Shown here in pieces: positions 26,023 through 35,576 of a stretch of DNA of 64,000 nt (positions are counted from its first letter, which is position 1; each line of letters starts with the position of its first letter). The notes beneath the pieces are model-generated. The model saw nothing but the letters and a program-made list of their open reading frames with translations, searched no databases and was not told where the DNA came from. The stretch spans positions 1 through 64,000 of the forward strand of contig CARUPR010000003.1 in the NCBI GenBank assembly GCA_949077035.1, read 5' to 3'. The position numbers were made by a program, and so were the translations under genes. Source of the stretch: an uncultured Eubacteriales bacterium. Its GTDB lineage: Bacteria; Bacillota; Clostridia; Christensenellales; UBA1242.

Positions 26023-29000
26023 TTATTTAGTATGTTTATTTTTTCTAAATTTGATAAGAATGATAGAAACTGCACCAACAACAACTATCAATGAAGCAGC
26101 TATTGAAATAGAAATTATTAAAGTATTTGATGATGAATCATTTGAAGCCACATCAATTGGTGGTAATCCTTCAACAGGAACCACAATCTTGACTGGGTCT
26201 ACAATTTCCTTTTCTTCATATCTTGCTTTTGCTTCGTTTGAAATATATCTAATTTCAATTTCATTATTTGCACTTAATTGCTCATAAGAAACAGAAAATT
26301 TATTGTTTGCAACTTCAGCAGTTACATCTTTTCCATTTAGAGTAACAGTATAAATGCTGTATCCCTCATCTGGTAAGATTGTATAATCATAACTTTCGCC
26401 TTCTTTTAAAGTGATGATTTTTCCATCATCTTTTGAAAGCTTTCCACCCTTTCCGTCAACGCTTGCATATATAGTCTTATCTGCTGTAGCTTTGTCAGCG
26501 TCAACAACTGCAACCATATATGGAGAGAAGCTTGAAACAGTTGCAACAATTCCAAGTTGAGTAACAACGCAAGGAATTTCTTCAACTATATATTCATCGC
26601 CACCAACATGTTTGCGGTGATAGAGTTTGAAAGTGACACCTTCATCTTCTGGGCCATAACCTTCTGGGAAGCCAAGAGAGATTCTTACATAACTTCCATC
26701 AGTAATTTTTGGATATTTATTACATATTTGCAATCTTATATCATAAGTTTGACTTGCTTTGATTTCATCTTTTTTGATATCGATATCAGCATTGTCATTT
26801 ATTTCATCAAGCATATTATCTTCTGCTTCTGGAGTCATAGTATTTACCACAAGCATCATTTGGCTTTTTTCTTCTTGACTGAAAGTTGTATTTCCTTCAG
26901 AATCTATAAAATCCATTTGAGAAAGGTCTGAGTTGTCAGCAAGTATTGGTTGAGCACAGCAGTCAACATAGAGTCTTCCGTCATAACCAAAGTATTTTGA
27001 ACACAAAATATAAGGTCTTGCAAATTGATAACTTACTGTATTTGGTAATTTATCAGATGTATAATCTTCAAGCACTACTTTACCATTTTCATCATGGATA
27101 ATTTGATTATTTTCATCACGAACCGGTCTTTGTCTAACAAGATTTGAACCAACATTTGTGAATGTGAAAGTATACAATTCTCCATTATGTTCATACATCA
27201 AACTTGGTAAGAATCTGAAACGGATTGTATATTCATCTACCAATTCAACCAGTTTACCACTTGGTAATGGAAGAAGTTTTGCATAATCATTTATATTTGA
27301 ATGTTTTGCAGTAACAAATATTCCAATATCTTCATTTTCATTTAATATGCGAAGTGGTTCATAATAAGTCACTTCATAAGTTTTTGCATAAATTTCATTC
27401 ATTATGTTGCTGTTGTGAGCTCTCATGCTATCACTTATATCTTGAACTGCACAATAATCATAATTAGCATACCTTACATATGGTGGTGCAACATAAGTTC
27501 CGAAAGACTTATTTTCAAAAACTTCTGAGATTACTGTTATGTCATCTGCAGGGTTATTGTCATAGTTGTAGAACATATTATGTTCAGAAGCTACTGCCCC
27601 TGCAAAGTCTGGGTTTTTATTAAGGTCAGGCTCGCGGTCGATAACTGCATATTGTGTATAGATTGTTGAAGCATTGCCATATATTTTTACTTGGTGACCA
27701 TCGTCAACAATTCCACCTTCTACAATACCAGAATATTTTCTTACTGCATCTATATCTTGCCAAACTGACCATCTAAGAGCTCCATTTTTGAAATCTGCAT
27801 ATCGAACGATAATATGCAAACCTTCCTGCTCAATAAGTGCTTCTGCACCCATTCCATTATAGGAAATATATTCCCAATTATAAACACAAGGATTACCATA
27901 GCTGTCTATATCTGATGTTTGAACATATTCAATACCATAAACTAAACCATTTGAATTAGTTTTGCATCCATAGTTATAATCAGAAAGTTCTGGATATTGC
28001 AATTCATATTTAGATGAAGAAATTACCCCATCAATAATATGATTTGATTTCAATGAATAAGAGCCCATATTCATATATTTACTTTTATCTCTTCCAGTGC
28101 TGTTCCAAGTGACATCGACAGCATACCAATTTCCACTTTGCTCTGCCTGACGTGCAGCATAAGTTTGAGCAGCCTCATCGTCCTCGTCTTCTTCCTCTTC
28201 TACAGGGTCTGGTAAATAGATATAATTCCAAGCGTGCATAACTGTATTTTCAGTTGCATTGCCATTTTCGTCTTCTGAAAGACCATAGCCATTTACAACA
28301 ATACAAGGTATACCCAACTTATCCATTACAGCTTTATAAGCGAAAGAATATCCGCCACAAACTGCAACTTTGTTTACAAGTGCACCATATGCTGTGCTTA
28401 CAACAGCTGCTGAAGATGTGCCATTTTCAATGAAATCATTGTAAGAGCCATAGTCATATTCCACAGCACTTGCGAGATATTTGTTTACATATCTTGCTTG
28501 TAAAACTGCTTTTTGAGTCCCGTAAGTGTCTTTTTCAGATTCTTCAATTGCAGAAGCTGCAATTTTATCTACCTGGATATTGAAAGCATTAATTGCTGCC
28601 TCAACATCTTCTTCTGTGTTGAAACCATTATCATAATAGATATTAGCTTCACGACCACTGTCAAGATAAGCTGAATAAACACCATTTGAACGGCTTGCAC
28701 TTATAGTGAGCTTATAAAAATCGACATAGAACAATTCTGGATGGTCTGTAAGGAAAGCATCACGAGCAGCTCCAAAAGCTCTTGGAATTGTTATGTCTCC
28801 GCCCACAACATAAGCTTCAACTTCAGCAGAAGTCAAAATATTATTGGCGGTGAGAGAGTAATCAACTACTCCATCTTTGAAGTCTCCCGACTTGTATAAA
28901 TCGTCAAGCACTCTATAGAATTTTTTAGCAAGCGTATAATCATGATGTTTGCCATTTGAATCAGCAACAGTCAAATTGTCGTAGAAATATGTATATGATT

Positions 29001-29121
29001 GATTTACTTCTGCGGCATTAGTTGATTTTGCTGAAATAACTTTAGGCAAACCTAAGCACAATGAAAAAGCACACGCTGCCACGCAAATTCCAGTAGTAAT
29101 GCGTTTTGTTAATGAATTCAT
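26023..29121 (-). CDS. Large surface protein with transglutaminase-like domain, C-terminal membrane anchor
   Basis: 1032 residues. A signal peptide covers residues 8-31. A transglutaminase-like (papain-fold) domain follows, with Cys in VAVCGGYSFAYKAVMDKLGI, His in MHAWNYI and Asp in YAVDVTWNS, the expected triad order. An acidic loop (EEEEDEDDEAAQ) is inserted between the His and the Asp. The middle is a long beta-rich region. The C-terminus has a hydrophobic segment (SIAASLIVVVGAVSIILI) followed by basic KFRKNKHTK, so the protein is membrane-anchored with an extracellular body. AAAGGAGG precedes the ATG, and a TTGACA promoter lies upstream. It may crosslink or cleave peptides; its substrate is unknown. 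Confidence 0.85.
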   Translation of the reverse strand: MNSLTKRITTGICVAACAFSLCLGLPKVISAKSTNAAEVNQSYTYFYDNLTVADSNGKHHDYTLAKKFYRVLDDLYKSGDFKDGVVDYSLTANNILTSAEVEAYVVGGDITIPRAFGAARDAFLTDHPELFYVDFYKLTISASRSNGVYSAYLDSGREANIYYDNGFNTEEDVEAAINAFNIQVDKIAASAIEESEKDTYGTQKAVLQARYVNKYLASAVEYDYGSYNDFIENGTSSAAVVSTAYGALVNKVAVCGGYSFAYKAVMDKLGIPCIVVNGYGLSEDENGNATENTVMHAWNYIYLPDPVEEEEDEDDEAAQTYAARQAEQSGNWYAVDVTWNSTGRDKSKYMNMGSYSLKSNHIIDGVISSSKYELQYPELSDYNYGCKTNSNGLVYGIEYVQTSDIDSYGNPCVYNWEYISYNGMGAEALIEQEGLHIIVRYADFKNGALRWSVWQDIDAVRKYSGIVEGGIVDDGHQVKIYGNASTIYTQYAVIDREPDLNKNPDFAGAVASEHNMFYNYDNNPADDITVISEVFENKSFGTYVAPPYVRYANYDYCAVQDISDSMRAHNSNIMNEIYAKTYEVTYYEPLRILNENEDIGIFVTAKHSNINDYAKLLPLPSGKLVELVDEYTIRFRFLPSLMYEHNGELYTFTFTNVGSNLVRQRPVRDENNQIIHDENGKVVLEDYTSDKLPNTVSYQFARPYILCSKYFGYDGRLYVDCCAQPILADNSDLSQMDFIDSEGNTTFSQEEKSQMMLVVNTMTPEAEDNMLDEINDNADIDIKKDEIKASQTYDIRLQICNKYPKITDGSYVRISLGFPEGYGPEDEGVTFKLYHRKHVGGDEYIVEEIPCVVTQLGIVATVSSFSPYMVAVVDADKATADKTIYASVDGKGGKLSKDDGKIITLKEGESYDYTILPDEGYSIYTVTLNGKDVTAEVANNKFSVSYEQLSANNEIEIRYISNEAKARYEEKEIVDPVKIVVPVEGLPPIDVASNDSSSNTLIISISIAASLIVVVGAVSIILIKFRKNKHTK

Positions 29122-29161
29122 AAAATCCTCCTTTTTTTATGTTATAATTCATCACATATAA

Positions 29162-29190
29162 TATATATATAAAACATTTATGCTTGTCAA
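29162..29190 (-). promoter_or_regulatory. Promoter of the transglutaminase-like gene
   Basis: TTGACA (29190-29185), 17-bp spacer, TATATA (29167-29162), about 40 bases before the start codon. Confidence 0.68.
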
Positions 29191-29412
29191 GTGCTAAATT
29201 TAATTTTTTTAAAGATTTTTTTATTTATATTTATATAAATAAAAGATTTAATATTTTGTAAAATTTTAATTCAAATATGTAAAAAATTGATTTTTATTTT
29301 GTTAAGCAAAATTTTAATTATTGCAAAAAAATATATAAAACAAATTTTTATTTTTCTTTTCCAATTAAAAACAGCCCCCTTTTCATTGACTACTCTCCCA
29401 CTAGCAAACAAC
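29191..29412. other. Gene-free A/T-rich stretch
   Basis: Nothing recognisable beyond homopolymeric A/T runs and a short C/T-rich patch near 29377-29402. No open frame of note, RNA gene or repeat was seen. Confidence 0.5.
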
Positions 29413-29446
29413 AAAAAAAAGACAATGTTTCCATTGTCTTTTTTAT
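29413..29446 (-). terminator. Terminator of hpf
   Basis: AAAGACAATG / CATTGTCTTT stem with a four-base loop and A/T-runs on both sides. Confidence 0.85.
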
Positions 29447-29447
29447 A

Positions 29448-29981
29448 TTAATATACAAGGTCAATAAGACCAAACTTTCCATCTTTTCTCTTGTAAATAA
29501 TATTAATTTTGCCTGTTTCTGCATTTAAGAAAACATAGAAATCATGACCCAATCTTTCAATTGCAAATCTTGCATCATCAATGAGCAGAGGTTCAAGCTC
29601 AAAAGTTTTTTGTTTATAAATTGAAGGCAATTCTTCAACATCACCTTTGATAAATTCAAATGGCAAGAAGTTTACTTGTTTTGAACCTTTGGCTTTTATT
29701 GCCATCTTTTTTTCTCTGTTTCTTACAATTTGTTTTTCAAGTTTTGGCAATGCAATGTCAATATTATTATACATATTATCAGAAGTCACTTCACTTCTAT
29801 ACATAAGGCCCTTGCTTGTAACAGTAATTTCAAGTTTTTCTTGTTTTGCCATTTTTGAGCAAACAACCTTAACATTTACATCATCAAAATATTTTTGAAG
29901 TTTTGCAAGTTTTTCATTCAAAATTCTTTCAAGATGTTGGCTTACTTGATATCCGCCTCTTTCTAAAATTTCAATTTTCAT
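29448..29981 (-). CDS. hpf: Ribosome hibernation promoting factor, long form
   Basis: 177 residues. The N-terminal domain (residues 1-95) is the YfiA/HPF fold that sits in the mRNA channel. The C-terminal domain (about 120-177, ARFAIERLGHDFYVFLNAET, then GLIDLVY) is the dimerisation module that joins two 70S particles into 100S. The long form is usual in Bacillota. GGAGGGA precedes the ATG. It lies 58 bases downstream of clpC on the same strand but has its own terminator. Confidence 0.94.
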   Translation of the reverse strand: MKIEILERGGYQVSQHLERILNEKLAKLQKYFDDVNVKVVCSKMAKQEKLEITVTSKGLMYRSEVTSDNMYNNIDIALPKLEKQIVRNREKKMAIKAKGSKQVNFLPFEFIKGDVEELPSIYKQKTFELEPLLIDDARFAIERLGHDFYVFLNAETGKINIIYKRKDGKFGLIDLVY

Positions 29982-30038
29982 AATATATCCCTCCTATAGT
30001 TATATATTATCAAAAAACTTTTATTTTTCCAAACAAAA

Positions 30039-32486
30039 TTAAGCATTATTAAAAGTTAATTTATTATTTTCAACATCAATAACAATTTCACCCTCTTTAT
30101 CAAGTTGGCTAAGCAAAATTTTTTCTGCTATCTGGTCTTCAATTTCCTGTTGTATATATCGTTTTAATGGTCTTGCACCATATTCAACATTCGAGCCCTT
30201 TTCAACAATGAATTCAAGAGCTTCTTGGGTCATTTTTAGCGACAAATTCTTTTCTTTAAGCCTTTTATTTATATTTTTGATAAGAATTTTGGCGATTTTA
30301 ATAAGGTCTGAATGACTTAAAGGGTCAAATATGCATATCACATCAATCCTGTTGATAAGTTCTGGCTTAAACTTGCTTTTTAAAGCATCCATATAAATTC
30401 TTTTGCTGTCAATTTCCTCTTCTTCATGGCCACCAAAACCAAGTTGTTTCTTATGTTCTTTGACCTCTCTCGCTCCAAGATTGCTTGTCATAATAATAAT
30501 TGTGTTTTTAAAGGAAATTGTTCTGCCTTGACCATCTGTCAATCTTCCATCATCAAGAATTTGTAAAAGCGCATTGAAGATATCTGGGTGTGCCTTTTCA
30601 ATTTCATCAAAAAGCACAACAGAATATGGCCTTCTTCTTATCGCTTCTGTAAGCTGACCACCCTCTTCATAACCAACATAACCTGGAGGTGAACCTATCA
30701 ATTTTGAAACGCTATGAGCTTCCATAAATTCACTCATATCAATTCTGACAATATTGTTTTCATCATCAAACATAGCCTCTGCAATAGCCTTGCAAAGTTC
30801 TGTTTTTCCTACGCCCGTCTGCCCCATAAATAGGAAAGAGCCGATTGGTCGCTTGTTATCTTGCAGACCAACCCTAGAACGTCTGATTGCTTTTGCAACA
30901 GCTTCAACAGCCTCATTTTGACCAACAACACGTTTATGCAAGATATCTTCCAAATGCACAAGTTTTTCCTTTTCACTTTCGGTTATTTTGGTGACAGGAA
31001 TACCAGTCCATTTTGCAACAACCTCTGCTATTTCATTTCCGCCAATAGAGCTGCTTGGTGATTTATCTTTGTTTACAGAAAATTTTTCCCTCTTCTTTTT
31101 AAGGTCATTTTCAAGATTGATTATTTCAGATTGAAGTTTTGCCGCCTTTTCATAATTGCGTTGCAAACTCGCCTCATCACGACTTGAAGAAAGAGATTTG
31201 ATTTTATCTTCCAAAACGCGCACTTCTTGTGGTTTTACAGTATAATTCACCTTTGCTTTACTGCTTGCCTCATCAATAAGGTCGATAGCCTTGTCTGGCA
31301 GGCTTCTGTCTGTGATATATCTATCAGACAAAACTGCTGCAGCCTCAATAGCCTCATCAGTTATGGTAATTTTATGGAATGCTTCATAGCTATCTTTAAG
31401 CCCTTTCAAAATCTGAATGGTTTGTTCAACCGAAGGAGGACTTACCAAAATAGGCTGAAATCTTCTTTCAAGAGCCTTATCTTTTTCAATAAACTTTCTA
31501 TATTCATCGGTGGTTGTCGCACCAACGGTTTGAAGTTCACCTCTTGCAAGATATGGTTTAAGCATATCGGCCGGCGAAGTTTCTCCCTTATCAGAGCCTG
31601 CCTGTGCTAAGGTGTGAATTTCATCAATAAAAACTATGATGTTTTTGCTTTCTATGATAGTTTCAATTGTTTCTTTTAATTTTTCTTCCATGGCACCACG
31701 ATATTTTGTGCCAGCCATAAGCCCGCCAATTTCAAGCGAATAGATAATTTTATCTTTCAAAATTTCTGGAACATCACCAGCAACAATAGCTTGAGCAAGC
31801 CCTTCGACAACCGCAGTCTTTCCAACACCTGCCTCACCAATCAAAATTGGATTATTTTTTGTTTTGCGGCAAAGAATTTCAACCACACGTTGTATTTCTT
31901 CCTCTCTGCCAATCACAGGGTCAAGTTTAAGTTCTTTGGCTTTTAATGTGATATCTGTGCCCATTTCCAAAAGTTTTTCTGGCAAAGAACTTCCCTGCTG
32001 TTTATTTTGGGTTTCCTTTTTCTCTTCTTCAGGCGAAAAAACTGTCAATTGTGACATAACTTTGGCTTTTAAAGCCTCTATATCTACATCATATTGATTT
32101 ACCAAAATTCGGTAAGCAACACTGCCTGATGAAGATAGAAGGGCAAGTAGCAGATGTTCTGTGCCTAAAAAAGCATGCCTAAGCGAAATAGCAATCTGTT
32201 GAGCCACCCTAAATAAATCCTTTGTGCGTGGTGTCATTTCAACATTTCCGCTTATTCCAAAGATGTCATCCATGCTTACATTTTCTTCAAAAAAGCTGAA
32301 AAGATTGCTTTCTGTCACGCCTTCTTCATTTAATATTTTAGATGCCAAACAGTCTTTTACACTTACAAGCCCATACAAAATATGTTCGCTTCCTATCAGG
32401 TTTGAACCAAATCTTAAAGCAAATTTACTAGCATTTTTAATAACCTTTTGTATGTTGTCAGAAAAGGATGAAGATTGATAATTCAT
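30039..32486 (-). CDS. clpC: ATP-dependent Clp protease ATP-binding subunit ClpC
   Basis: 815 residues. Clp N-domain (1-145), first AAA+ module with [16 protein letters not shown], a middle domain with a UVR-like coiled segment ([11 protein letters not shown]), and a second AAA+ module with [16 protein letters not shown] and [19 protein letters not shown]. Unfolds substrates, including proteins tagged by McsB arginine phosphorylation, for ClpP. An AGGAGG lies seven bases upstream of the ATG, directly after the mcsB stop. Third gene of mcsA-mcsB-clpC; no ctsR repressor gene precedes it. Confidence 0.96.
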   Translation of the reverse strand: MNYQSSSFSDNIQKVIKNASKFALRFGSNLIGSEHILYGLVSVKDCLASKILNEEGVTESNLFSFFEENVSMDDIFGISGNVEMTPRTKDLFRVAQQIAISLRHAFLGTEHLLLALLSSSGSVAYRILVNQYDVDIEALKAKVMSQLTVFSPEEEKKETQNKQQGSSLPEKLLEMGTDITLKAKELKLDPVIGREEEIQRVVEILCRKTKNNPILIGEAGVGKTAVVEGLAQAIVAGDVPEILKDKIIYSLEIGGLMAGTKYRGAMEEKLKETIETIIESKNIIVFIDEIHTLAQAGSDKGETSPADMLKPYLARGELQTVGATTTDEYRKFIEKDKALERRFQPILVSPPSVEQTIQILKGLKDSYEAFHKITITDEAIEAAAVLSDRYITDRSLPDKAIDLIDEASSKAKVNYTVKPQEVRVLEDKIKSLSSSRDEASLQRNYEKAAKLQSEIINLENDLKKKREKFSVNKDKSPSSSIGGNEIAEVVAKWTGIPVTKITESEKEKLVHLEDILHKRVVGQNEAVEAVAKAIRRSRVGLQDNKRPIGSFLFMGQTGVGKTELCKAIAEAMFDDENNIVRIDMSEFMEAHSVSKLIGSPPGYVGYEEGGQLTEAIRRRPYSVVLFDEIEKAHPDIFNALLQILDDGRLTDGQGRTISFKNTIIIMTSNLGAREVKEHKKQLGFGGHEEEEIDSKRIYMDALKSKFKPELINRIDVICIFDPLSHSDLIKIAKILIKNINKRLKEKNLSLKMTQEALEFIVEKGSNVEYGARPLKRYIQQEIEDQIAEKILLSQLDKEGEIVIDVENNKLTFNNA

Positions 32487-32487
32487 A

Positions 32488-33498
32488 TTATAGCCTCCTT
32501 TGCGTCAAAAGTTTAACCTTTTTAGATATATACTCCGCTCTAATAATGTTTTCCTTTTTTTTGTCAAATAATCCAAATATTTCTGTCAAATTTGCACTTG
32601 CACCTTCATAAAACAGCTTTTGATATTTTTCATCCGATTTTATATCAATAAAGCCTAATACCTGACCAAGTTTGACATTTGCAAGAAGCTGCATCATTTC
32701 ATCTTCATCAAGACAATAACAATTTGTCAGTGTGCCATAAGAACGCAAAGTTATATCTCTATAATTGTCATAATCTTGTTCTATTAGTGCCTGCCTAAGT
32801 TCTCTTTCCTCATTGCAAAGAGAATAGATAAAATCACTGACTTTATCAATAATTTCATTTTCATCCATGCCCAAAGAGCCCTGATTTGATATCTGATAGA
32901 AATAGCCAATAGCCTTGCTGCCTTCGCCATAAATTCCCCTTATTGTAAGCCCATTTTCTTTCGCTCTTGAATAGATTTCATCAATCTTTCCCAGAAGTTC
33001 ACACGCTGGCAAAAACAGCATAACAGAGGCTCTCATGCCTGTGCCCAGATTGGTTGGACAGGCAGTAATAAAGCCCAAATTTTCATCAAAAGCAATCGGC
33101 AAAGATTGCAAAATTTTATCATCTATTTCTGTCAATTTTCTATAAGGTTTATAAAGATTAAAACCACTTTCAATGCACTGCTCTCTAATATGGTCTTCCT
33201 CATTTATCATGACAATAATTTTCTCATCTTCGCTTATTGCAACACCAGAAATATCTTTGTTTTCAATAAGTTCATGGCTAATAAGATGTTGCTCAAAAAG
33301 AGCATTACATTCATTTAAAGACAATTCTTTTAAAGAGAAAAAATTGAAATTATCAAATTCTTCAAGAGTTTTCATTACAGAAGCTGTGATATACTGAGCA
33401 TCTATATCGCTTTGCAATTTGGTATAAAATTTTAAACCATCAACATTTCTTGCAAGTCTTATGCGAGAAGATATTGCAATATTATCATAAATTTCCAT
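32488..33498 (-). CDS. mcsB: Protein-arginine kinase McsB
   Basis: 336 residues of the phosphagen-kinase fold. SSRIRLARN (residues 10-18) and TACPTNLGTGMRASVML are the nucleotide/guanidino-binding stretches conserved in McsB. Phosphorylates arginines on damaged proteins, marking them for ClpCP. The start lies 14 bases inside mcsA in another frame, and clpC follows immediately. At 336 residues it is slightly short of Bacillus McsB (363). Confidence 0.94.
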   Translation of the reverse strand: MEIYDNIAISSRIRLARNVDGLKFYTKLQSDIDAQYITASVMKTLEEFDNFNFFSLKELSLNECNALFEQHLISHELIENKDISGVAISEDEKIIVMINEEDHIREQCIESGFNLYKPYRKLTEIDDKILQSLPIAFDENLGFITACPTNLGTGMRASVMLFLPACELLGKIDEIYSRAKENGLTIRGIYGEGSKAIGYFYQISNQGSLGMDENEIIDKVSDFIYSLCNEERELRQALIEQDYDNYRDITLRSYGTLTNCYCLDEDEMMQLLANVKLGQVLGFIDIKSDEKYQKLFYEGASANLTEIFGLFDKKKENIIRAEYISKKVKLLTQRRL

Positions 33499-33658
33499 CT
33501 TCTACTGCCACCCTTTTGCCTTTATGTGTCTTTCCGCCATACATACTTTTGACAGCAAGTTTTAGTTCTTCAATCTCTTCATAACAACGACTACACCCCA
33601 CAAAACCGGTCTGTAAAATTTCATTATATGATGTATTACAATAAGGACATTTGTTCAT
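33485..33658 (-). CDS. mcsA: Short McsA-like zinc protein, activator of McsB
   Basis: Only 57 codons. It reads MNKCPYCNTSYNEI, then TGFVGCSRCYEEIEELK and GKTHKGKRV. This is one zinc-binding CxxC...CxxC unit with the GCxxCY and H-x-GK features of McsA. Bacillus McsA is about 185 residues with a second zinc unit and a UVR-like tail, absent here. GAGG lies before the ATG at 33658. It overlaps mcsB by 14 bases, so it is co-translated. A TTTACA/TATAAC pair about 90 bases upstream could be the promoter. Confidence 0.82.
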   Translation of the reverse strand: MNKCPYCNTSYNEILQTGFVGCSRCYEEIEELKLAVKSMYGGKTHKGKRVAVEDGNL

Positions 33659-33812
33659 TTTTTACCTCATATCCAAAGATAATTTATCAATTTTGAGCTT
33701 ATTTTTAAAAAAAATTGCCAAAATTTCATAATTTTTGTTATATTTTCATTTTTAAAGCTGTAAAACCTTTAAAAATTATATTTATTATTTAATTAGTTTT
33801 TTTCAATTTAAA

Positions 33813-33840
33813 CAAAAAGGAATTTTAAAAATTCCTCTCA
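33813..33840 (-). terminator. Terminator of the TIR-like gene
   Basis: GGAATTTTT / AAAATTCC stem read on the minus strand, followed by five T. Confidence 0.72.
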
Positions 33841-33845
33841 GTTTA

Positions 33846-35366
33846 TTACAATTCTTGTATATTTTCATCATCTGCAAAAGCTTCATTTGCAAAGTCTAAA
33901 ATATAATCTTTAAGTGACCTATAACCCAGTTCAAATCTTTCCTTTTTCATTTGATAGCAGTCATCAGGGTTTATAAGACCATATACTTCAACTTTATCTT
34001 TTACATTTTTAGCAACTGTAGGCATGAATTTTGAAATATAGGTATCTTCCTTTCCATTCACCTTTAAATATCTTGCATTGAAGTTTTCATTAGATACACC
34101 ATAAGGCAGAACATTCTCATCAATATCACTTACCAAAAAGTCACCCTTACGCAAGAACACTTCACCATCTTGAGTGGTATATAAACCATCATTTTCAACA
34201 ACCATTGCTTTTATTTGAACAGGACGTTTTACATAAATATCCTCAAGTCTAATATCTTTGTCTTTTATATCATAAAAATTCTTCAAGAAAGCAAGCAAAT
34301 CTTGCTTAGAATTTTTATCACCAATGGTAAAGGCATTTTTAAATTTAAGCAGGTCTTTCTCATCAAGTTTAAGATTATATCTTTTTACAATTTCCTCAAC
34401 AAAAACATCAATTTCAGCAAGCAATTTTTTATTGTTTTCTGAATATAAATCGGTATCATTTTCTATTACACTTATACCACTATTGTTATCATTATAAAGC
34501 ACACCATTAAGTTCAACATCTTTTGGCACAATCATGCAAGAAGGAAGATTTAAAAAGGCGCTCATTGCAGTTTCGATATGAATGAATGGGCTTGTTTGAC
34601 CATTTCCCTTGTTGAATGCAAGTGATAAAATACCTTCACAATTTTCTAAAGCATTTTTTATTTCATTGACAAGATTTATATTTGAGTCTTCTATTTTTCT
34701 GACATTAATTGCCGAAATACCCTTTGAATTTATATATTGAACTACTTGTTGCATAAAATGCATATTTACTTCATTATCATAAGGATATGCAACACTTAAA
34801 AAGATTTTAGGTTTTTTATTATCAGTTTTTTTAGCCATATTTTGATTAAACAAACTTATGCCATCTTCATCTTCAACAATATTATATGAATTTATAAATT
34901 CTTCTTTTTGAATGCCATAGATATCCTTTGAATCCATGACAACAAGCACACCGCCCTTTTTGATAAATTGGGTTTCTCCCCAAGATGTCTTAATGGCAAC
35001 ATTTTCATTTACAACCACCATTGGCCTATATAATCCGCTTGGGCTAATCTCATCACCCTCTTTAAAATTTTTAGGCAACTGATAGATGTTTTTAAATTTT
35101 GTGTCATTGACAACCATCTTTTCACCTGATGCTTGGGTGACAATCCAATCAGCATATCCGGTATTTGGGTCATAAGTGACAATATTTTCTGTTTCACGCA
35201 TACCATTTTTCATAATGGTTTCAACTCTTTGCCCAACCTTGCCTCGAACGGCAGAAATTTTTGCAAATTTTGACCCTACAAAAAAGAAATTTTCGAGATT
35301 TTTGCAATATTCAGCAGCATTTTCAACATTTAAAAACTTTTCACCTTCATGTTCGATATAATTCAT
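33846..35366 (-). CDS. Multidomain protein with a TIR/deoxyribosyltransferase-like core, function unknown
   Basis: 506 residues, soluble. Residues about 180-320 form an alpha/beta unit: PKIFLSVAYPYDNEV, a helix, NLVNEIKNALENCEGILSLA, then SPFIHIETAMSAFLNLPSCM. This is the pattern of TIR-like and nucleoside-deoxyribosyltransferase-like domains, with a candidate catalytic Glu in IHIET. On each side lie short beta modules resembling one another: YADWIVTQASGEKMVVND, VAIKTSWGETQFIKKGGVLV and LYTTQDGEVFLRKGDFLVSD. GAGG lies before the ATG, and a terminator follows. It is monocistronic between tex and the mcsA operon. Whether it hydrolyses a nucleotide is not known; the domain call is inferred by eye. 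Confidence 0.6.
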   Translation of the reverse strand: MNYIEHEGEKFLNVENAAEYCKNLENFFFVGSKFAKISAVRGKVGQRVETIMKNGMRETENIVTYDPNTGYADWIVTQASGEKMVVNDTKFKNIYQLPKNFKEGDEISPSGLYRPMVVVNENVAIKTSWGETQFIKKGGVLVVMDSKDIYGIQKEEFINSYNIVEDEDGISLFNQNMAKKTDNKKPKIFLSVAYPYDNEVNMHFMQQVVQYINSKGISAINVRKIEDSNINLVNEIKNALENCEGILSLAFNKGNGQTSPFIHIETAMSAFLNLPSCMIVPKDVELNGVLYNDNNSGISVIENDTDLYSENNKKLLAEIDVFVEEIVKRYNLKLDEKDLLKFKNAFTIGDKNSKQDLLAFLKNFYDIKDKDIRLEDIYVKRPVQIKAMVVENDGLYTTQDGEVFLRKGDFLVSDIDENVLPYGVSNENFNARYLKVNGKEDTYISKFMPTVAKNVKDKVEVYGLINPDDCYQMKKERFELGYRSLKDYILDFANEAFADDENIQEL

Positions 35367-35478
35367 TTTCTCCTCGAATTATTTATTATTTAATTTTTGT
35401 AAAACTAAAATTAAACTCGTATAATTTTATCATTACTTAAATTTTAACACATTATCCAATTTAAGTCAATCATAAAAA

Positions 35479-35520
35479 GAAAAAATTGCATTTTTAAAAA
35501 CTTAAAAACACAATTTTTCA
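35479..35520 (-). terminator. Possible terminator of tex
   Basis: AAAAATTG / CAATTTTT arms separated by a 22-base A/T loop, about 60 bases past the tex stop. Weak because the stem is A/T-rich. Confidence 0.35.
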
Positions 35521-35576
35521 TCATTAAATATAATCAATTTTATCAAATTTTTATCCTTAATTCTTTATCAATTCCC

